Origin: Roseiarcus sp963774195
Lineage (GTDB): Bacteria > Pseudomonadota > Alphaproteobacteria > Rhizobiales > Beijerinckiaceae
Direction of reading: 5' to 3'
Length of the DNA stretch: 64,000 nucleotides
NCBI GenBank assembly: GCA_963774195.1
Contig: CAVZDY010000001.1
Span: 806,001 to 870,000 of the forward strand
Made by a program: the position numbers and the translations under genes. Positions 17,280 to 25,928 of this stretch are shown here, one piece after another. The notes beneath the pieces were generated by a model. That model saw nothing but the letters and a program-made list of their open reading frames with translations, searched no databases and was not told where the DNA came from. Position 1 is the first letter of the stretch. Each line of letters starts with the position of its first letter.

Positions 17280-17744
17280 TCAGTGCGGCTTGCCGATCGG
17301 GATATCGACCTTCTTGGCGACCATCTCGGCCGGTTTGGGGACGGTGATGCGCAAGATGCCCTTTTCGAAGCTCGCGCTCATCTTGTTCGTCTCGGGGCGG
17401 AAAGACAGCGGCACGACGCGGCGGAACGCGCCGTAGCTGCGCTCGACCACCTGCCATTCCCTGTCCTTCTTCTCGGTCTCCGCCTTTTTCTCGCCTGAGA
17501 TGACGATGCTCTGCCCTTCGACCGAGACTTTCACGTCGCTTTCGCTGACGCCGGGCAATTCGGTGGAGATCTCGATCGCGTCCTTGGTTTCGCTGATGTC
17601 GATCGCGGCGAGGCCGGTGACGCCGGAGGGCCGCCAGGGGTTCGGCAGCCGTCGGCCGAAGTCGCTGAGAAGGTCATCAAAGTCGCGGCGGAAGCTCTCG
17701 AACATGTCGAGATCCCGTCCGCTCGTCGGCACAGGCGATCGCAT
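17280..17744 (-). CDS. Hsp20 / alpha-crystallin family small heat-shock protein
   Basis: An ATP-independent holdase of 154 residues. The alpha-crystallin domain runs from AIDISETKDAIEISTELPGV to FEKGILRITVPKP, and the N-terminal arm contains FRRDFDDLLSDFGRR. The C-terminal IPI motif (VDIPIGKPH) that docks neighbouring subunits is present. ATG 17744 has a near-perfect AGGAGGG ribosome site 8 bp upstream. It heads the hsp20-usp-adh block. Confidence 0.94.
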   Translation of the reverse strand: MRSPVPTSGRDLDMFESFRRDFDDLLSDFGRRLPNPWRPSGVTGLAAIDISETKDAIEISTELPGVSESDVKVSVEGQSIVISGEKKAETEKKDREWQVVERSYGAFRRVVPLSFRPETNKMSASFEKGILRITVPKPAEMVAKKVDIPIGKPH

Positions 17745-17991
17745 GTGTTCCCTCCTCTCGCGAGCCGCCACGGAACCAACCCGCCGTCCGCAGCGGATGA
17801 CGATGTCTTCGTCCTACAGCCGAACCGCAGAGGCGTTGATCCACGAGACGACGCCGCTACTTTGGAGCCGCTTCCCTGGCTCGCCGAACTACGGTGCGGA
17901 TAGGTCTTGATCCTCGCCCCTGAATTGGGCATAGGAGCGGCGAAATCGTTCGCCGTGGGTTTTGCCCGCGCTTTTTGTTTTGGGTGATCCC

Positions 17992-18117
17992 ATGAAAGTC
18001 CGCAATTCTCTGAAGTCGCTCCGCAACCGCCACCGCGACAACCGTCTCGTTCGCCGCAAGGGCCGCGTCTACATCATCAACAAGACGCAGAAGCGCTTTA
18101 AGGCTCGTCAGGGCTGA
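17992..18117 (+). CDS. rpmJ: 50S ribosomal protein L36
   Basis: A 41-residue basic protein (MKVRNSLKSLRNRHRDNRLV, ending QKRFKARQG). It belongs to the cysteine-free L36 type that does not bind zinc, typical of alphaproteobacteria. It is monocistronic, divergent from hsp20 and followed by a hairpin. Confidence 0.97.
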   Translation: MKVRNSLKSLRNRHRDNRLVRRKGRVYIINKTQKRFKARQG

Positions 18118-18146
18118 GCTACCGCTCTCCTCGATTTGAAGTCGTG

Positions 18147-18167
18147 CGGCCGCCTTTTGGGCGGTCG
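18147..18167 (+). terminator. Hairpin terminator after rpmJ
   Basis: CGGCCGCC (18147-18154) pairs with GGCGGTCG (18160-18167, one G-U pair) around a TTTTG loop, 30 bp after the rpmJ stop. A short T-rich stretch (ATTCGTTT) follows. It separates rpmJ from the TPR gene. Confidence 0.55.
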
Positions 18168-18216
18168 TATTCGTTTGCGCTTTGACCGTCAGAGGCGCGC
18201 ACAGTAGGCTAGAGCG

Positions 18217-18804
18217 ATGATGCGCCGCTCGACGTTCGCCTGCGCGCTGTTGCTGGCCTTCAGCGCCCCCGCTTTCGCCCAAACGCCGCCCCGCCCGGCG
18301 GCTCCGCCACCACCGCCGACTGTGCACCAGCAGATCGACGCCCTCTTTGCGCGGCTCGCCGCCGCCAAGGACAGCGACGAGACGGAGGGGATCATTGGCG
18401 TGCTGGATCGCCTGGAATTGCAATCCGGCTCCGACACCAGCGACCTCTTGATGCAGCGCGCCGTCGCGACGATGGAGCAAGGCAACTATCCGGTCTCGCT
18501 GTCGCTGCTCGACGCGATCGTCGCTCTCAATCCCGATTGGGCCGAAGGCTGGAACAAGCGCGCCACCGCCCGGTATCTGGCCGGCGATGCGAAGGGCGCC
18601 GTGGCCGATATCGCGCAGACGTTGTCGCGCGATCCGCGCAATCTCGGCGCGCTCGCAGGGCTCGGAATGATCCTCGAAGACGCCGACCAGCGCGAACAGG
18701 CCTTGCGCGCCTATCAGCGGGCGCTGGCGATCGCGCCGCACTGGAAGCCAATCGTCGAAGCCGAAGCGCGGGTCAAGGCGGCCTTGGCCGGCCAGGCGCT
18801 TTGA
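18217..18804 (+). CDS. Exported TPR-repeat protein
   Basis: A 195-residue protein with a signal peptide (MMRRSTFACALLLAFSAPAFA), a proline-rich linker (PPRPAAPPPPPTV) and three tetratricopeptide repeats in the rest (for example NPDWAEGWNKRATARYLAGD and DQREQALRAYQRALAIAPHW). TPR proteins of this kind act as periplasmic scaffolds, but the partner is unknown. Confidence 0.85.
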   Translation: MMRRSTFACALLLAFSAPAFAQTPPRPAAPPPPPTVHQQIDALFARLAAAKDSDETEGIIGVLDRLELQSGSDTSDLLMQRAVATMEQGNYPVSLSLLDAIVALNPDWAEGWNKRATARYLAGDAKGAVADIAQTLSRDPRNLGALAGLGMILEDADQREQALRAYQRALAIAPHWKPIVEAEARVKAALAGQAL

Positions 18805-18880
18805 GGCTGTTGCCCGTCGATCGTCATGCCCGGCCTTGTGCCGAGCATCGATGCGGCGCAGCTTCCGCGACACTATGAAA

Positions 18881-18999
18881 GTTCGGGGCCGCAGGCGCCG
18901 CGTGGATGGCCGGGACAAGCCCGGCCATGACGCGGTGTTCGGGGCCGCAGGCGCCGCGTGGATGGCCGGGTCAAGCCCGGCCATGACGCGGTGTTCGGG
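18881..18999. repeat. 56-bp tandem repeat (two copies) with internal palindrome
   Basis: Unit 1 (18881-18936) and unit 2 (18937-18992) are identical apart from one A/T change, and a 7-base partial third copy follows. Each unit contains ATGGCCGGG-(A/T)CAAG-CCCGGCCAT, a strong hairpin. A related sequence starts at 18823, and similar palindromes occur at 39020-39106. These are REP-like intergenic elements between the TPR gene and the pyk stop. There are no unique spacers, so this is not CRISPR. Confidence 0.85.
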
Positions 19000-19013
19000 T
19001 ACGACCGAACGCG

Positions 19014-20453
19014 CTAGGCCGCCGATCCGCCGTCCTGGCCGATCACCGCGATGCGAAGATTGTTGGTCGCCCCGGGCGTGCCGAAAGGAATTCCGGCGAC
19101 GATGATCACCCGGTCGCCGGCGCCGACGAAGCCGTCGATATAGGCGTGGCGGCAAGCGCGGTCGGTCATGTCGCGCTCGTCGCGCGCGTCTTCCGTCACC
19201 ACCGCATGGACGCCCCAGGCGAGGGCGAGGCGGCGCGCCGTCTGGACGATCGGCGTCAGCGCGAGGATCGAGGAGCGCGGCCGCTCGCGGGCGATGCGCA
19301 GGCCCGTCGATCCCGAGGCGGTCCAGGCGCAGATCACTTTCAACTGCAGCGTTTCGGCGACGTCGCGCGTCGCCTCGGCAATCGCGTCGGGCCCCGTCTG
19401 TTCCGGCGCGGCGCGCTGGCCGGCGATGACGGTTGGATAGACCGATTCGGACTCCACCGTCTCGGCGATCCGGTTCATCGTCGCGACGGCTTCGTGCGGG
19501 TACTGGCCTGAGGCGCTCTCGGCGGAGAGCATCACCGCGTCGGCCCCCTCGAATACCGCCGTCGCGACGTCGGAGACTTCGGCGCGGGTCGGCACCGGCG
19601 AGACGATCATCGATTCCAGCATCTGGGTCGCGACGACGACGGGTTTGCCGAGGCGGCGGGCGAGGCGGGTGATGGTCTTTTGCAGGCCCGGCACGCATTC
19701 GACCGGCATTTCGACGCCGAGGTCGCCGCGCGCCACCATCACCGCGTCGGAGACGTCGAGGATCTGCTCGAGCCGCGCGATCGCCTGCGGCTTCTCGATC
19801 TTCGCCATCACGAGCGCGCGCCCGGCGACGATTTCCTTCACCTCGATTACGTCCTCGGGGCGCTGGACGAACGACAGCGCGATCCAGTCGATATTTTCCT
19901 CGAGCGCGGCCAAGAGGTCGGCGCGATCCTTCTCCGTCATGGCGGAGGTCGGGATCGTCGTGTCGGGCAGGCTGACGCCCTTCTTGTTCGAGATGCGGCC
20001 GGCGACCTCGACGATCGTGTCGGCGCGGCCGGGCGCGACCTGCGACACGCGCAACAACACCTTGCCGTCGTCGATCAGCACGCGATGGCCGGGCAGCAGC
20101 GAGTTGAGAATCTCCGGATGCGGCAGATAGACCCGCGCCTGATCGCCGGGGATCTTGTTGCTGTCGAGCGTGAAGGCGTCGCCCTTGCGCAACTGGACGC
20201 CGCCGGCCTCGAACTCGCCGACGCGCAGCTTCGGCCCCTGCAGGTCGACGAGAATGCCGATCGGACGATCGTATTCCTCTTCCAGGGAGCGGATCATCGC
20301 GACCCGCTCGCGCATCGCATCGTGCGAGGCGTGGCTCATGTTGATGCGGAAAACGTCCGCCCCTGCCTCGAACAGGGCGGCCAACGTCTCGCGGTCCGCC
20401 GAAGCGGGCCCGAGCGTAGCGATAATCTTAATGCGGCGGCGACGACGGACCAA
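19014..20453 (-). CDS. pyk: Pyruvate kinase
   Basis: This enzyme converts phosphoenolpyruvate and ADP to pyruvate and ATP. The 479-residue protein shows KIIATLGPAS at the start, FRINMSHASHD, ILVDLQGPKLRVG, the catalytic lysine motif MAKIEKPQA, the metal-binding VARGDLGVE and ATQMLESMI, and a C-terminal allosteric domain. The start is probably TTG 20453, which follows GGAGG by 5 bp; TTG 20465 is in frame but lacks a site. An intrinsic terminator separates it from the upstream DUF1036 gene. Confidence 0.95.
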   Translation of the reverse strand: MVRRRRRIKIIATLGPASADRETLAALFEAGADVFRINMSHASHDAMRERVAMIRSLEEEYDRPIGILVDLQGPKLRVGEFEAGGVQLRKGDAFTLDSNKIPGDQARVYLPHPEILNSLLPGHRVLIDDGKVLLRVSQVAPGRADTIVEVAGRISNKKGVSLPDTTIPTSAMTEKDRADLLAALEENIDWIALSFVQRPEDVIEVKEIVAGRALVMAKIEKPQAIARLEQILDVSDAVMVARGDLGVEMPVECVPGLQKTITRLARRLGKPVVVATQMLESMIVSPVPTRAEVSDVATAVFEGADAVMLSAESASGQYPHEAVATMNRIAETVESESVYPTVIAGQRAAPEQTGPDAIAEATRDVAETLQLKVICAWTASGSTGLRIARERPRSSILALTPIVQTARRLALAWGVHAVVTEDARDERDMTDRACRHAYIDGFVGAGDRVIIVAGIPFGTPGATNNLRIAVIGQDGGSAA

Positions 20454-20480
20454 AGCTGCCTCCAAAAAATGCGCTTGTGC

Positions 20481-20514
20481 AAAAAAAGAGCCCGTCGCGC
20501 TTGGCGTCGGGCTC
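20481..20514 (-). terminator. Intrinsic terminator between DUF1036 and pyk
   Basis: Read leftward, GAGCCCG (20514-20508) pairs with CGGGCTC (20494-20488) with an inner 3-bp stem and a short loop, followed by a run of seven T residues (20487-20481). It starts 6 bp after the DUF1036 stop and ends before the pyk start, so pyk needs its own promoter or readthrough. Confidence 0.85.
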
Positions 20515-20519
20515 GGAAC

Positions 20520-20957
20520 TCAAGGGTTGGGATTGGCGGGGTCAGTTAGCTGAACGGTCCAGTTTTTGGCGTCCTTGCCGGTGTTGACCTCAAAAAAGCC
20601 AGTGCGGTCATAGCCGCGTACGAAACAGTCCTGGCGCCCCTCGATTTTGAACTCGCGGTCGCTGGTGCACATGAAGGCCTTGCCTTTCCACTCGCCGCCG
20701 CGCTCGTCCATCGCGTAGACGTAATAATATTGTGCGGCGAGGGCGCCCCGCAGCAGCGTGTCGCAATCCTGCGGTTTGAGATTCCACCACCCTTCGCTGG
20801 CCCAGCCCTGACCATCGGTGTAGGCCAGGGCGATGCTGACGCGGTTGGCTGTGAGATTGCACATGCGGAAGTCGGCGCGCGCGGGCGGAGCGGCGGCTAG
20901 CAGGCCCGCAAGGGCGAGCGTCGCGCCGAGAACCGACAATCCGAATTTGCGACCCAT
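20520..20957 (-). CDS. DUF1036 exported protein
   Basis: A 145-residue secreted protein: signal peptide MGRKFGLSVLGATLALAGLL...PARA, then the DUF1036 core starting FRMCNLTANRVSIALAY, with ASEGWWNLKPQDCDTLL and CFVRGYDRTGFFEV. Several cysteines suggest periplasmic disulfides. Function is unknown. ATG 20957 places the signal peptide at the N-terminus. Confidence 0.88.
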   Translation of the reverse strand: MGRKFGLSVLGATLALAGLLAAAPPARADFRMCNLTANRVSIALAYTDGQGWASEGWWNLKPQDCDTLLRGALAAQYYYVYAMDERGGEWKGKAFMCTSDREFKIEGRQDCFVRGYDRTGFFEVNTGKDAKNWTVQLTDPANPNP

Positions 20958-21035
20958 GATCGTCCCGCTTTCGGCGCGCATATTCGACGCCGCGACGCGA
21001 CTGTCAACCGAAACGCGATGTCGACGGCGCTCTTC

Positions 21036-21923
21036 TCAGACCGGCCGCGCGACGTAGATTCCGAACAGAATCAACACGCCACCTAACGCTTGCACGAGCG
21101 ACACCGGTTCGCCCAGCAGCACGAAGGCGAAGGCTGCGGCGGCGATCGCCTCGAGGAAGATCACGAGCGAGGAGAAGGCCGCCGGCAGCCGCCCGAGGGC
21201 GACCGACAGCAGGCCCTGGCCGCCCGCGTGGCTGATCCAGGCCATGGCGAAGAGCGCCGCCACACCCTTCACGCTGTGCGGCAGGATCGAACCCTCGAGG
21301 CCAAGCGCGACGATGAGAAGGATCGCGGTGGTGATGACGGTCGCTTCGAGCGTGACGCGCGCCGCCGTGGCGCTTCGCCGCGCCGCTTTGACGGCGAGGA
21401 AATAGAGGCCGAAGAACACGCCGGTCGCTAGGCCGTAGAGGTCGCCAACCGCACCCGCCGGCCTCAGATGGAAGCTCTGCGCCAGCAGCGAGCCGCCCCC
21501 GAGGACGCAGAAGGCCAGGCCGGCCAGCGTCTTCCACTGGGCGCGTTCGCCGAGGATAAGCCAGCCGAACAGCACGACCCAGATCGGCGCCGTGGTGGCG
21601 AAGAAAGTTGCGTTGGCGACGCTCGTGGAAACGATCGAGAGGTGCCAGAAGAAGAGATCGCCGGCGAAGGCGAGGCCGGCGAGGATCGTGGCGCGGTCGA
21701 ACCGTCGCGCGGGCGGGGCGTCGGCCGCATCGGTCAGGCGCGCCCAGGCGTAAAGGGCGGGCAGCGCCAGCGCGACGCGGTAGAATGCGCTGGCGAACGG
21801 ACCGACGTCGGCGAGGCGCACGAAAATTGGCGAAATGCCCATCGCCATGGAGCCCGCCACCAGGGCGGCGAACGGCGCCCCGAAGGCGTTGTGCGGCTTC
21901 ATCGCCGGAATTGTCGCCGTCAT
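21036..21923 (-). CDS. EamA/DMT-family transporter
   Basis: A 295-residue inner-membrane protein with about ten hydrophobic helices in two EamA halves. The first starts AALVAGSMAMGISPIFVRLADVGP and the second GDLYGLATGVFFGLYFLAVKA, ending in LLGEPVSLVQALGGVLILFGIYV. These transporters export metabolites or amino acids; the substrate cannot be predicted. ATG 21923 has GAGG 4 bp upstream. It is divergent from the amidohydrolase gene. Confidence 0.9.
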   Translation of the reverse strand: MTATIPAMKPHNAFGAPFAALVAGSMAMGISPIFVRLADVGPFASAFYRVALALPALYAWARLTDAADAPPARRFDRATILAGLAFAGDLFFWHLSIVSTSVANATFFATTAPIWVVLFGWLILGERAQWKTLAGLAFCVLGGGSLLAQSFHLRPAGAVGDLYGLATGVFFGLYFLAVKAARRSATAARVTLEATVITTAILLIVALGLEGSILPHSVKGVAALFAMAWISHAGGQGLLSVALGRLPAAFSSLVIFLEAIAAAAFAFVLLGEPVSLVQALGGVLILFGIYVARPV

Positions 21924-22010
21924 CCGACCTCGCCGCCGTCGCAGGATGAGCCCGCGACAAAATTGAGGCCCGTCCTTATTCTCGCCGCATCGTTCCAGCA
22001 AGGGGGCAGT

Positions 22011-22874
22011 ATGGACGCAATGCTGACGCGGGAAGTGGTCAAAGCGCAAGAAGCGTTTCAGCCGTTCGAACGTATCGAGGGGGCGCCAGACCGCGGCGCG
22101 CTCATTATTTGCGATCACGCCGCCAACGCCTTTCCGCCGGGCTATGGCGGGCTCGGCCTGCAGCGCGAGGCGCTCGAGCGGCACATCGCCTACGACATCG
22201 GCGCTGCTTGGCTGACGCGGCGGCTCGCCGCCCAGCTCGGGGCGCCGGCCGTCCTTTCCACTTTTTCGCGCCTGCTGATCGACGCCAATCGCGGCGCGGA
22301 CGACCCGACGCTGGTCATGCGCATCTCCGACGGCGCGCTGATCCCGGGCAACGCTCATGTCGAGGCGCGCGAGATCGACCGTCGCCGCCAGCTCTTCTGG
22401 GGGCCTTACCGGGCGCAGATCGATTCGGCCATCGAATCGATGCTGGCGACTGGCGAGCCGCCGGCGATCCTGTCGATCCATTCCTTCACGCCGCTCTGGC
22501 GCGGCGTGCCGCGGCCGTGGAAAGTCGGCGTGCTGTGGGACAGCGACCCGCGCCTGCCGGAGCCGCTGATGGAGGCGCTGGCGGCCGAGGACGACCTCGC
22601 GCCGCACGAAATCGGCGACAACGAACCCTATGAGGGCGCGCTTTTCGGCGACACGATCAATGCCGTCGCGACCGCTCGAGGGCTGTCGAATGCGCTGATC
22701 GAAGTGCGCCAGGATCTGATCGCCGACCAGGAGAGCGCCGAAGCCTGGGCCGACAGGCTGGCGCGAATCATTGAGCCGCTAATCGCCTCGCGGGGCACGC
22801 GCGTGCCTGAAAACCGGGGCAGTCGGACCTCGGGCCGCGGCCCGGCTCAGCGGCGCGACAAGGCGACGGCTTGA
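22011..22874 (+). CDS. N-formylglutamate amidohydrolase
   Basis: This family hydrolyses N-formyl-L-glutamate to glutamate and formate in histidine degradation, or related N-acyl amino acids. The 287-residue protein shows LIICDHAANAFPPGYG (metal ligands), LLIDANRGADDPTLVMRISDG, LSIHSFTPLW and a glutamate-containing ALIEVRQDLI. No hut genes adjoin it, so a scavenging role is possible. ATG 22011 follows AGGGGGC. The last 30 residues are basic and low-complexity. Confidence 0.88.
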   Translation: MDAMLTREVVKAQEAFQPFERIEGAPDRGALIICDHAANAFPPGYGGLGLQREALERHIAYDIGAAWLTRRLAAQLGAPAVLSTFSRLLIDANRGADDPTLVMRISDGALIPGNAHVEAREIDRRRQLFWGPYRAQIDSAIESMLATGEPPAILSIHSFTPLWRGVPRPWKVGVLWDSDPRLPEPLMEALAAEDDLAPHEIGDNEPYEGALFGDTINAVATARGLSNALIEVRQDLIADQESAEAWADRLARIIEPLIASRGTRVPENRGSRTSGRGPAQRRDKATA

Positions 22875-22938
22875 CGGCGAGCCCGCGCGCGGCCATGCCT
22901 TGGCCTTCGGTTTGCCTATTCACATCACGGACTGCGGA

Positions 22939-23199
22939 ATGAGCGAAGACATCGTCGCCAGCGGAGAGGAGGTCAATGCCGGCCACCTCAAGGCTTTTAT
23001 CGAACGTATCGAGCGCCTCGAGGAAGAAAAGAAAGCGATCGCCGACGACGTCAAGGACGTCTACGCCGAGGCCAAGGGCAACGGCTTCGACGTCAAGATC
23101 ATCCGCAAGATCGTCTCAATCCGCAAACAGGATCGCGACAAGCGGATCGAAGAGGAGACGATCCTCGAATTGTATCTCGCCGCCCTCGGCATGAACTGA
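22939..23199 (+). CDS. gapR: GapR-type nucleoid protein (DUF2312)
   Basis: An 86-residue coiled-coil protein matching DUF2312: AGHLKAFIERIERLEEEKKAIADDVKDVYAEAKGNGFDVKIIRKIV, then a basic QDRDKRIEEE stretch. In Caulobacter the DUF2312 protein GapR binds overtwisted AT-rich DNA ahead of replication forks and supports topoisomerases. ATG 22939 gives the usual family length. It is probably an essential housekeeping gene. Confidence 0.9.
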   Translation: MSEDIVASGEEVNAGHLKAFIERIERLEEEKKAIADDVKDVYAEAKGNGFDVKIIRKIVSIRKQDRDKRIEEETILELYLAALGMN

Positions 23200-23246
23200 A
23201 TGGGCGCCTTGGCGCGACTAATTTCGAAAAACGTAAGGTGAAGGTC

Positions 23247-23948
23247 ATGACGGTTCAAAGCGCCCAACACGGAACGTCCGAAGGTCTCAGCCCCGAGGGC
23301 GCTCGTGTCGCGGACGCCTTCGCGGCGTCGATTGCGGCGCGCCAGACCTTCGACACGCCTTACCGCTACTATCTGATCGAGAACGTCTTTCCCGCCGACG
23401 TGGCGCAGGAGCTGGCCGAACTGCCGGTCGCCGCGCCGGTGCTCAACGGCCTTTCCGGCAAGCGCGAGTTGCACAACGACCAGCGCGTTTATTTCGACGC
23501 GGCCGGCGTCGAGCGCTTTCCTGTCATGCGCGGGGTCGCCGAGGCGCTGCAGTCGCAGAAGATCGCCCGTCTGATCCACGACGCTTTCGACGCGCCGATC
23601 GACGACACGTTCCTGCGGCTCGAATATGCGCAGGACATCGACGGCTTCTGGCTCGAGCCCCACACCGACCTCGGCGTGAAGAGATTCACCTGCCTGATCT
23701 ATCTCTCCGAGGGCCCCGGCCACGAGAAGCTTGGCACCGACATCTATTGGGATCGCGAGCGTCATTATGGCGCGTCGCCCTTCAAGCGGGGCGGCGCGAT
23801 GATCTTCGTGCCGGGGGACAACACCTGGCACGGCTGGGTCAAGCGCCCGATCGAGGGCGTGCGCCGTTCGGTGATCCTGAACTACGTCACGCACGACTGG
23901 CGCGCTCGCGAGCAGCTCTCCTACCCGGATCAGACGGTCAGGATTTAA
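23247..23948 (+). CDS. 2OG-Fe(II) oxygenase family protein
   Basis: A 233-residue non-haem iron enzyme. The iron facial triad is H139 and D141 in EPHTDLGVKRF, with H195 in NTWHGWVKRP. The 2-oxoglutarate-binding arginine is in GVRRSVILNY. The substrate is not evident, though such soluble proteins often hydroxylate small molecules or proteins. ATG 23247 follows AAGG by 8 bp; GTG 23238 is an alternative. A strong hairpin lies downstream. Confidence 0.85.
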   Translation: MTVQSAQHGTSEGLSPEGARVADAFAASIAARQTFDTPYRYYLIENVFPADVAQELAELPVAAPVLNGLSGKRELHNDQRVYFDAAGVERFPVMRGVAEALQSQKIARLIHDAFDAPIDDTFLRLEYAQDIDGFWLEPHTDLGVKRFTCLIYLSEGPGHEKLGTDIYWDRERHYGASPFKRGGAMIFVPGDNTWHGWVKRPIEGVRRSVILNYVTHDWRAREQLSYPDQTVRI

Positions 23949-24044
23949 CGGGGAATTTGCCGGCGTCCGCGCGTGTTTTTTGACGCCGGACCGTCCGTTG
24001 CTAGTTGAAAAGAATGTCCCCCGGTCGCTTCGGCGGCCGGGCGT

Positions 24045-24068
24045 AGAGCCGCCCCTCGGGGCGGCTCT
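24045..24068 (+). terminator. Perfect 11-bp hairpin after the 2OG oxygenase gene
   Basis: AGAGCCGCCCC and GGGGCGGCTCT are perfect complements separated by TC, followed by TGCAT. A looser hairpin (CCGGCGTC ... GACGCCGG, 23961-23990) precedes it. Together they should end the oxygenase transcript before hisB. Confidence 0.65.
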
Positions 24069-24167
24069 TGCATATTGAGGCGGCACGAAGAATTGTCACA
24101 AACGATGGCCAAGCCGGGCTAGGCTTGCTATCACGCCGCCCAATTCCTAGTCACCGAAGGGCACGCA

Positions 24168-24755
24168 ATGCGCAAGGCCGCCGTTTCGCGCAAGACCAAC
24201 GAGACCGCGATCGAAGTCGAGGTCGACCTTGACGGTTCGGGCAAGGCGGACGTCTCGACGGGCGTCGGCTTTTTCGACCACATGCTCGATCAGCTCGCCC
24301 GCCACTCGCTGGTCGACATGAAGATTCGCGCGCAGGGCGACCATCACGTCGACGATCACCACACGGTCGAAGACGTCGGCATCGCGTTGGGCCAGGCGCT
24401 GCGGGAGGCGCTTGGCGACAAGCGCGGCGTCACCCGGTACGCCGACTGCCTGCTGCCGATGGACGAGACCCTGACGCGCGTCGCGCTCGATATTTCGGGC
24501 CGGCCCTTCCTTGTCTTCCGCACCGAGTTTCCCACCGAGAAGATCGGAACCTTCGACACCCAGTTGGTGCGCGAATTCTTCCAGGCGCTCAGCGTCAATG
24601 GCGGCATTACGCTGCATATCGAGACGCTTTACGGCGCCAACAGCCATCATATCGCCGAGTCTTGCTTCAAGGGCGTCGCTCGGGCGCTTGGCGCCGCCCT
24701 TGCAATCGATTCGCGACAGGCTGCGCGGATCCCTTCGACCAAGGGCGCGTTGTAA
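24168..24755 (+). CDS. hisB: Imidazoleglycerol-phosphate dehydratase
   Basis: HisB dehydrates imidazoleglycerol phosphate in histidine biosynthesis and uses two Mn ions. The 195-residue monofunctional form shows GVGFFDHMLDQLARHS, DHHVDDHHTVEDVGIALG, and the second metal motif SHHIAESCFKG. It heads the his operon here, with DUF2628 44 bp downstream. Confidence 0.97.
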   Translation: MRKAAVSRKTNETAIEVEVDLDGSGKADVSTGVGFFDHMLDQLARHSLVDMKIRAQGDHHVDDHHTVEDVGIALGQALREALGDKRGVTRYADCLLPMDETLTRVALDISGRPFLVFRTEFPTEKIGTFDTQLVREFFQALSVNGGITLHIETLYGANSHHIAESCFKGVARALGAALAIDSRQAARIPSTKGAL

Positions 24756-24799
24756 ATACTCAGATTGGGAGGCCGGCCTTCGACAGCCGGCCAAAGCGA

Positions 24800-25276
24800 A
24801 TGGCGACGTACGCAGTGCATTCTCCCGCCGGGCAGGCCGACCTGGCGTCGGCGCTCGAACGGGCGCGCCTGGTGAAGGTCGGCTTCTCCTGGGCGGCGCT
24901 GGTGTTCGGGCCGCTGTGGATGCTGGCCCATCGGCTTTGGCGTCCGCTCGCCCTCTTCCTTCTGGGCTCGGCGCTGGTCGGCTTCCTGATCGGGCAGGGC
25001 GTCGTCGGCAGCGGCGCCGCCGTCGTGCTCTACCTCATCTACGCTGTCTATCTCGGCTTCGAGGGGCGCGCCTTCCTCGAAGCCGCGCTCGATCGCCGCG
25101 GCGAGCCGCTAGCCGACATCATTTGCGCGGCGGACCGCTCGACGGCCGAACGCGCATTTGTCGAACGCAGCCTTGTCGAGCGGCCCGCGCGTCCGGTCGC
25201 GCCCTCGACCAGCCGGCCGCCGCAAGGCCCGCCCCCGCCGCAGGTGCTCGGGCTTTTTCCGGAGGCGGGCCGCTGA
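24800..25276 (+). CDS. DUF2628 membrane protein in the his operon
   Basis: A 158-residue protein with a hydrophobic region of two or three helices (FSWAALVFGPLWMLAHRLWRP, LALFLLGSALVGFLIGQGVV, AAVVLYLIYAVYLGFEGR) and a proline-rich cytoplasmic tail. Its place between hisB and hisH is a recurrent Rhizobiales arrangement as I recall it. Function is unknown. Its stop is one base before the hisH start. Confidence 0.85.
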   Translation: MATYAVHSPAGQADLASALERARLVKVGFSWAALVFGPLWMLAHRLWRPLALFLLGSALVGFLIGQGVVGSGAAVVLYLIYAVYLGFEGRAFLEAALDRRGEPLADIICAADRSTAERAFVERSLVERPARPVAPSTSRPPQGPPPPQVLGLFPEAGR

Positions 25277-25277
25277 G

Positions 25278-25928
25278 ATGAGCGTTGCGATCGTCGATTA
25301 CGGCTCCGGCAATTTGCACTCCGCCCACAAGGCCTTCGAGCGTGCGGCGCGCGAGGCCGGACTGACGCGCGAGGTAGCGGTGACGAACCGCCCCGAGGTC
25401 GTCGCCGCCGCCGAGCACATCGTCTTGCCGGGCGTCGGGGCGTTCGCCGATTGCCGGCGCGGCCTCGACGCGGCGTCGGGCATGGTGCAGGCGCTCGATG
25501 AGGCGGTGCGCGGCCGCGGCCGGCCCTTCCTTGGCATTTGCGTCGGCATGCAGTTGATGGCCTCGCGCGGCCTCGAACATGAGACTGTCGTCGGCCTCGA
25601 CTGGATCCGCGGCGACGTCGCGCCGATCCTGCCCGAGGATTCGGGCCTGAAGATCCCGCACATGGGCTGGAACACGCTGACGGCGAAGCGCGCCCATCCC
25701 GTGCTGGACGGCGTCGCGACCGGCGAAGCGGGCCTCCACGCCTATTTCGTCCATTCCTACCAGCTCTACCCCGCCGATCCCGCCGACGTCGTCGCCACCA
25801 CCGACTACGGCGGTCCGATCACCGCGATTGTCGCGCGCGACAATCTGGTCGGTTCGCAATTCCACCCCGAAAAGAGCCAGAAGCTCGGCCTGGCCCTGAT
25901 CGCCAATTTCCTGAAGTGGCGCCCGTGA
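25278..25928 (+). CDS. hisH: Imidazole glycerol phosphate synthase, glutaminase subunit
   Basis: HisH releases ammonia from glutamine for HisF. The 216-residue class I amidotransferase has nucleophile C88 in FLGICVGMQLM and the His/Glu pair H196 and E198 in SQFHPEKSQ. ATG 25278 starts 1 bp after the DUF2628 stop, and the stop overlaps the hisA GTG. Confidence 0.97.
   Translation: MSVAIVDYGSGNLHSAHKAFERAAREAGLTREVAVTNRPEVVAAAEHIVLPGVGAFADCRRGLDAASGMVQALDEAVRGRGRPFLGICVGMQLMASRGLEHETVVGLDWIRGDVAPILPEDSGLKIPHMGWNTLTAKRAHPVLDGVATGEAGLHAYFVHSYQLYPADPADVVATTDYGGPITAIVARDNLVGSQFHPEKSQKLGLALIANFLKWRP

Noticed and set aside
17745..17991. FNR/FixK-type box for the hsp20-usp-adh block
   Set aside because: Only a single TTGATC half-site is seen near 17836, with no matching second half.
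18881..18999. Possible CRISPR array
   Set aside because: There are only two units with no unique spacers, a perfect internal palindrome and the same elements elsewhere in the window. It is a REP-like tandem.
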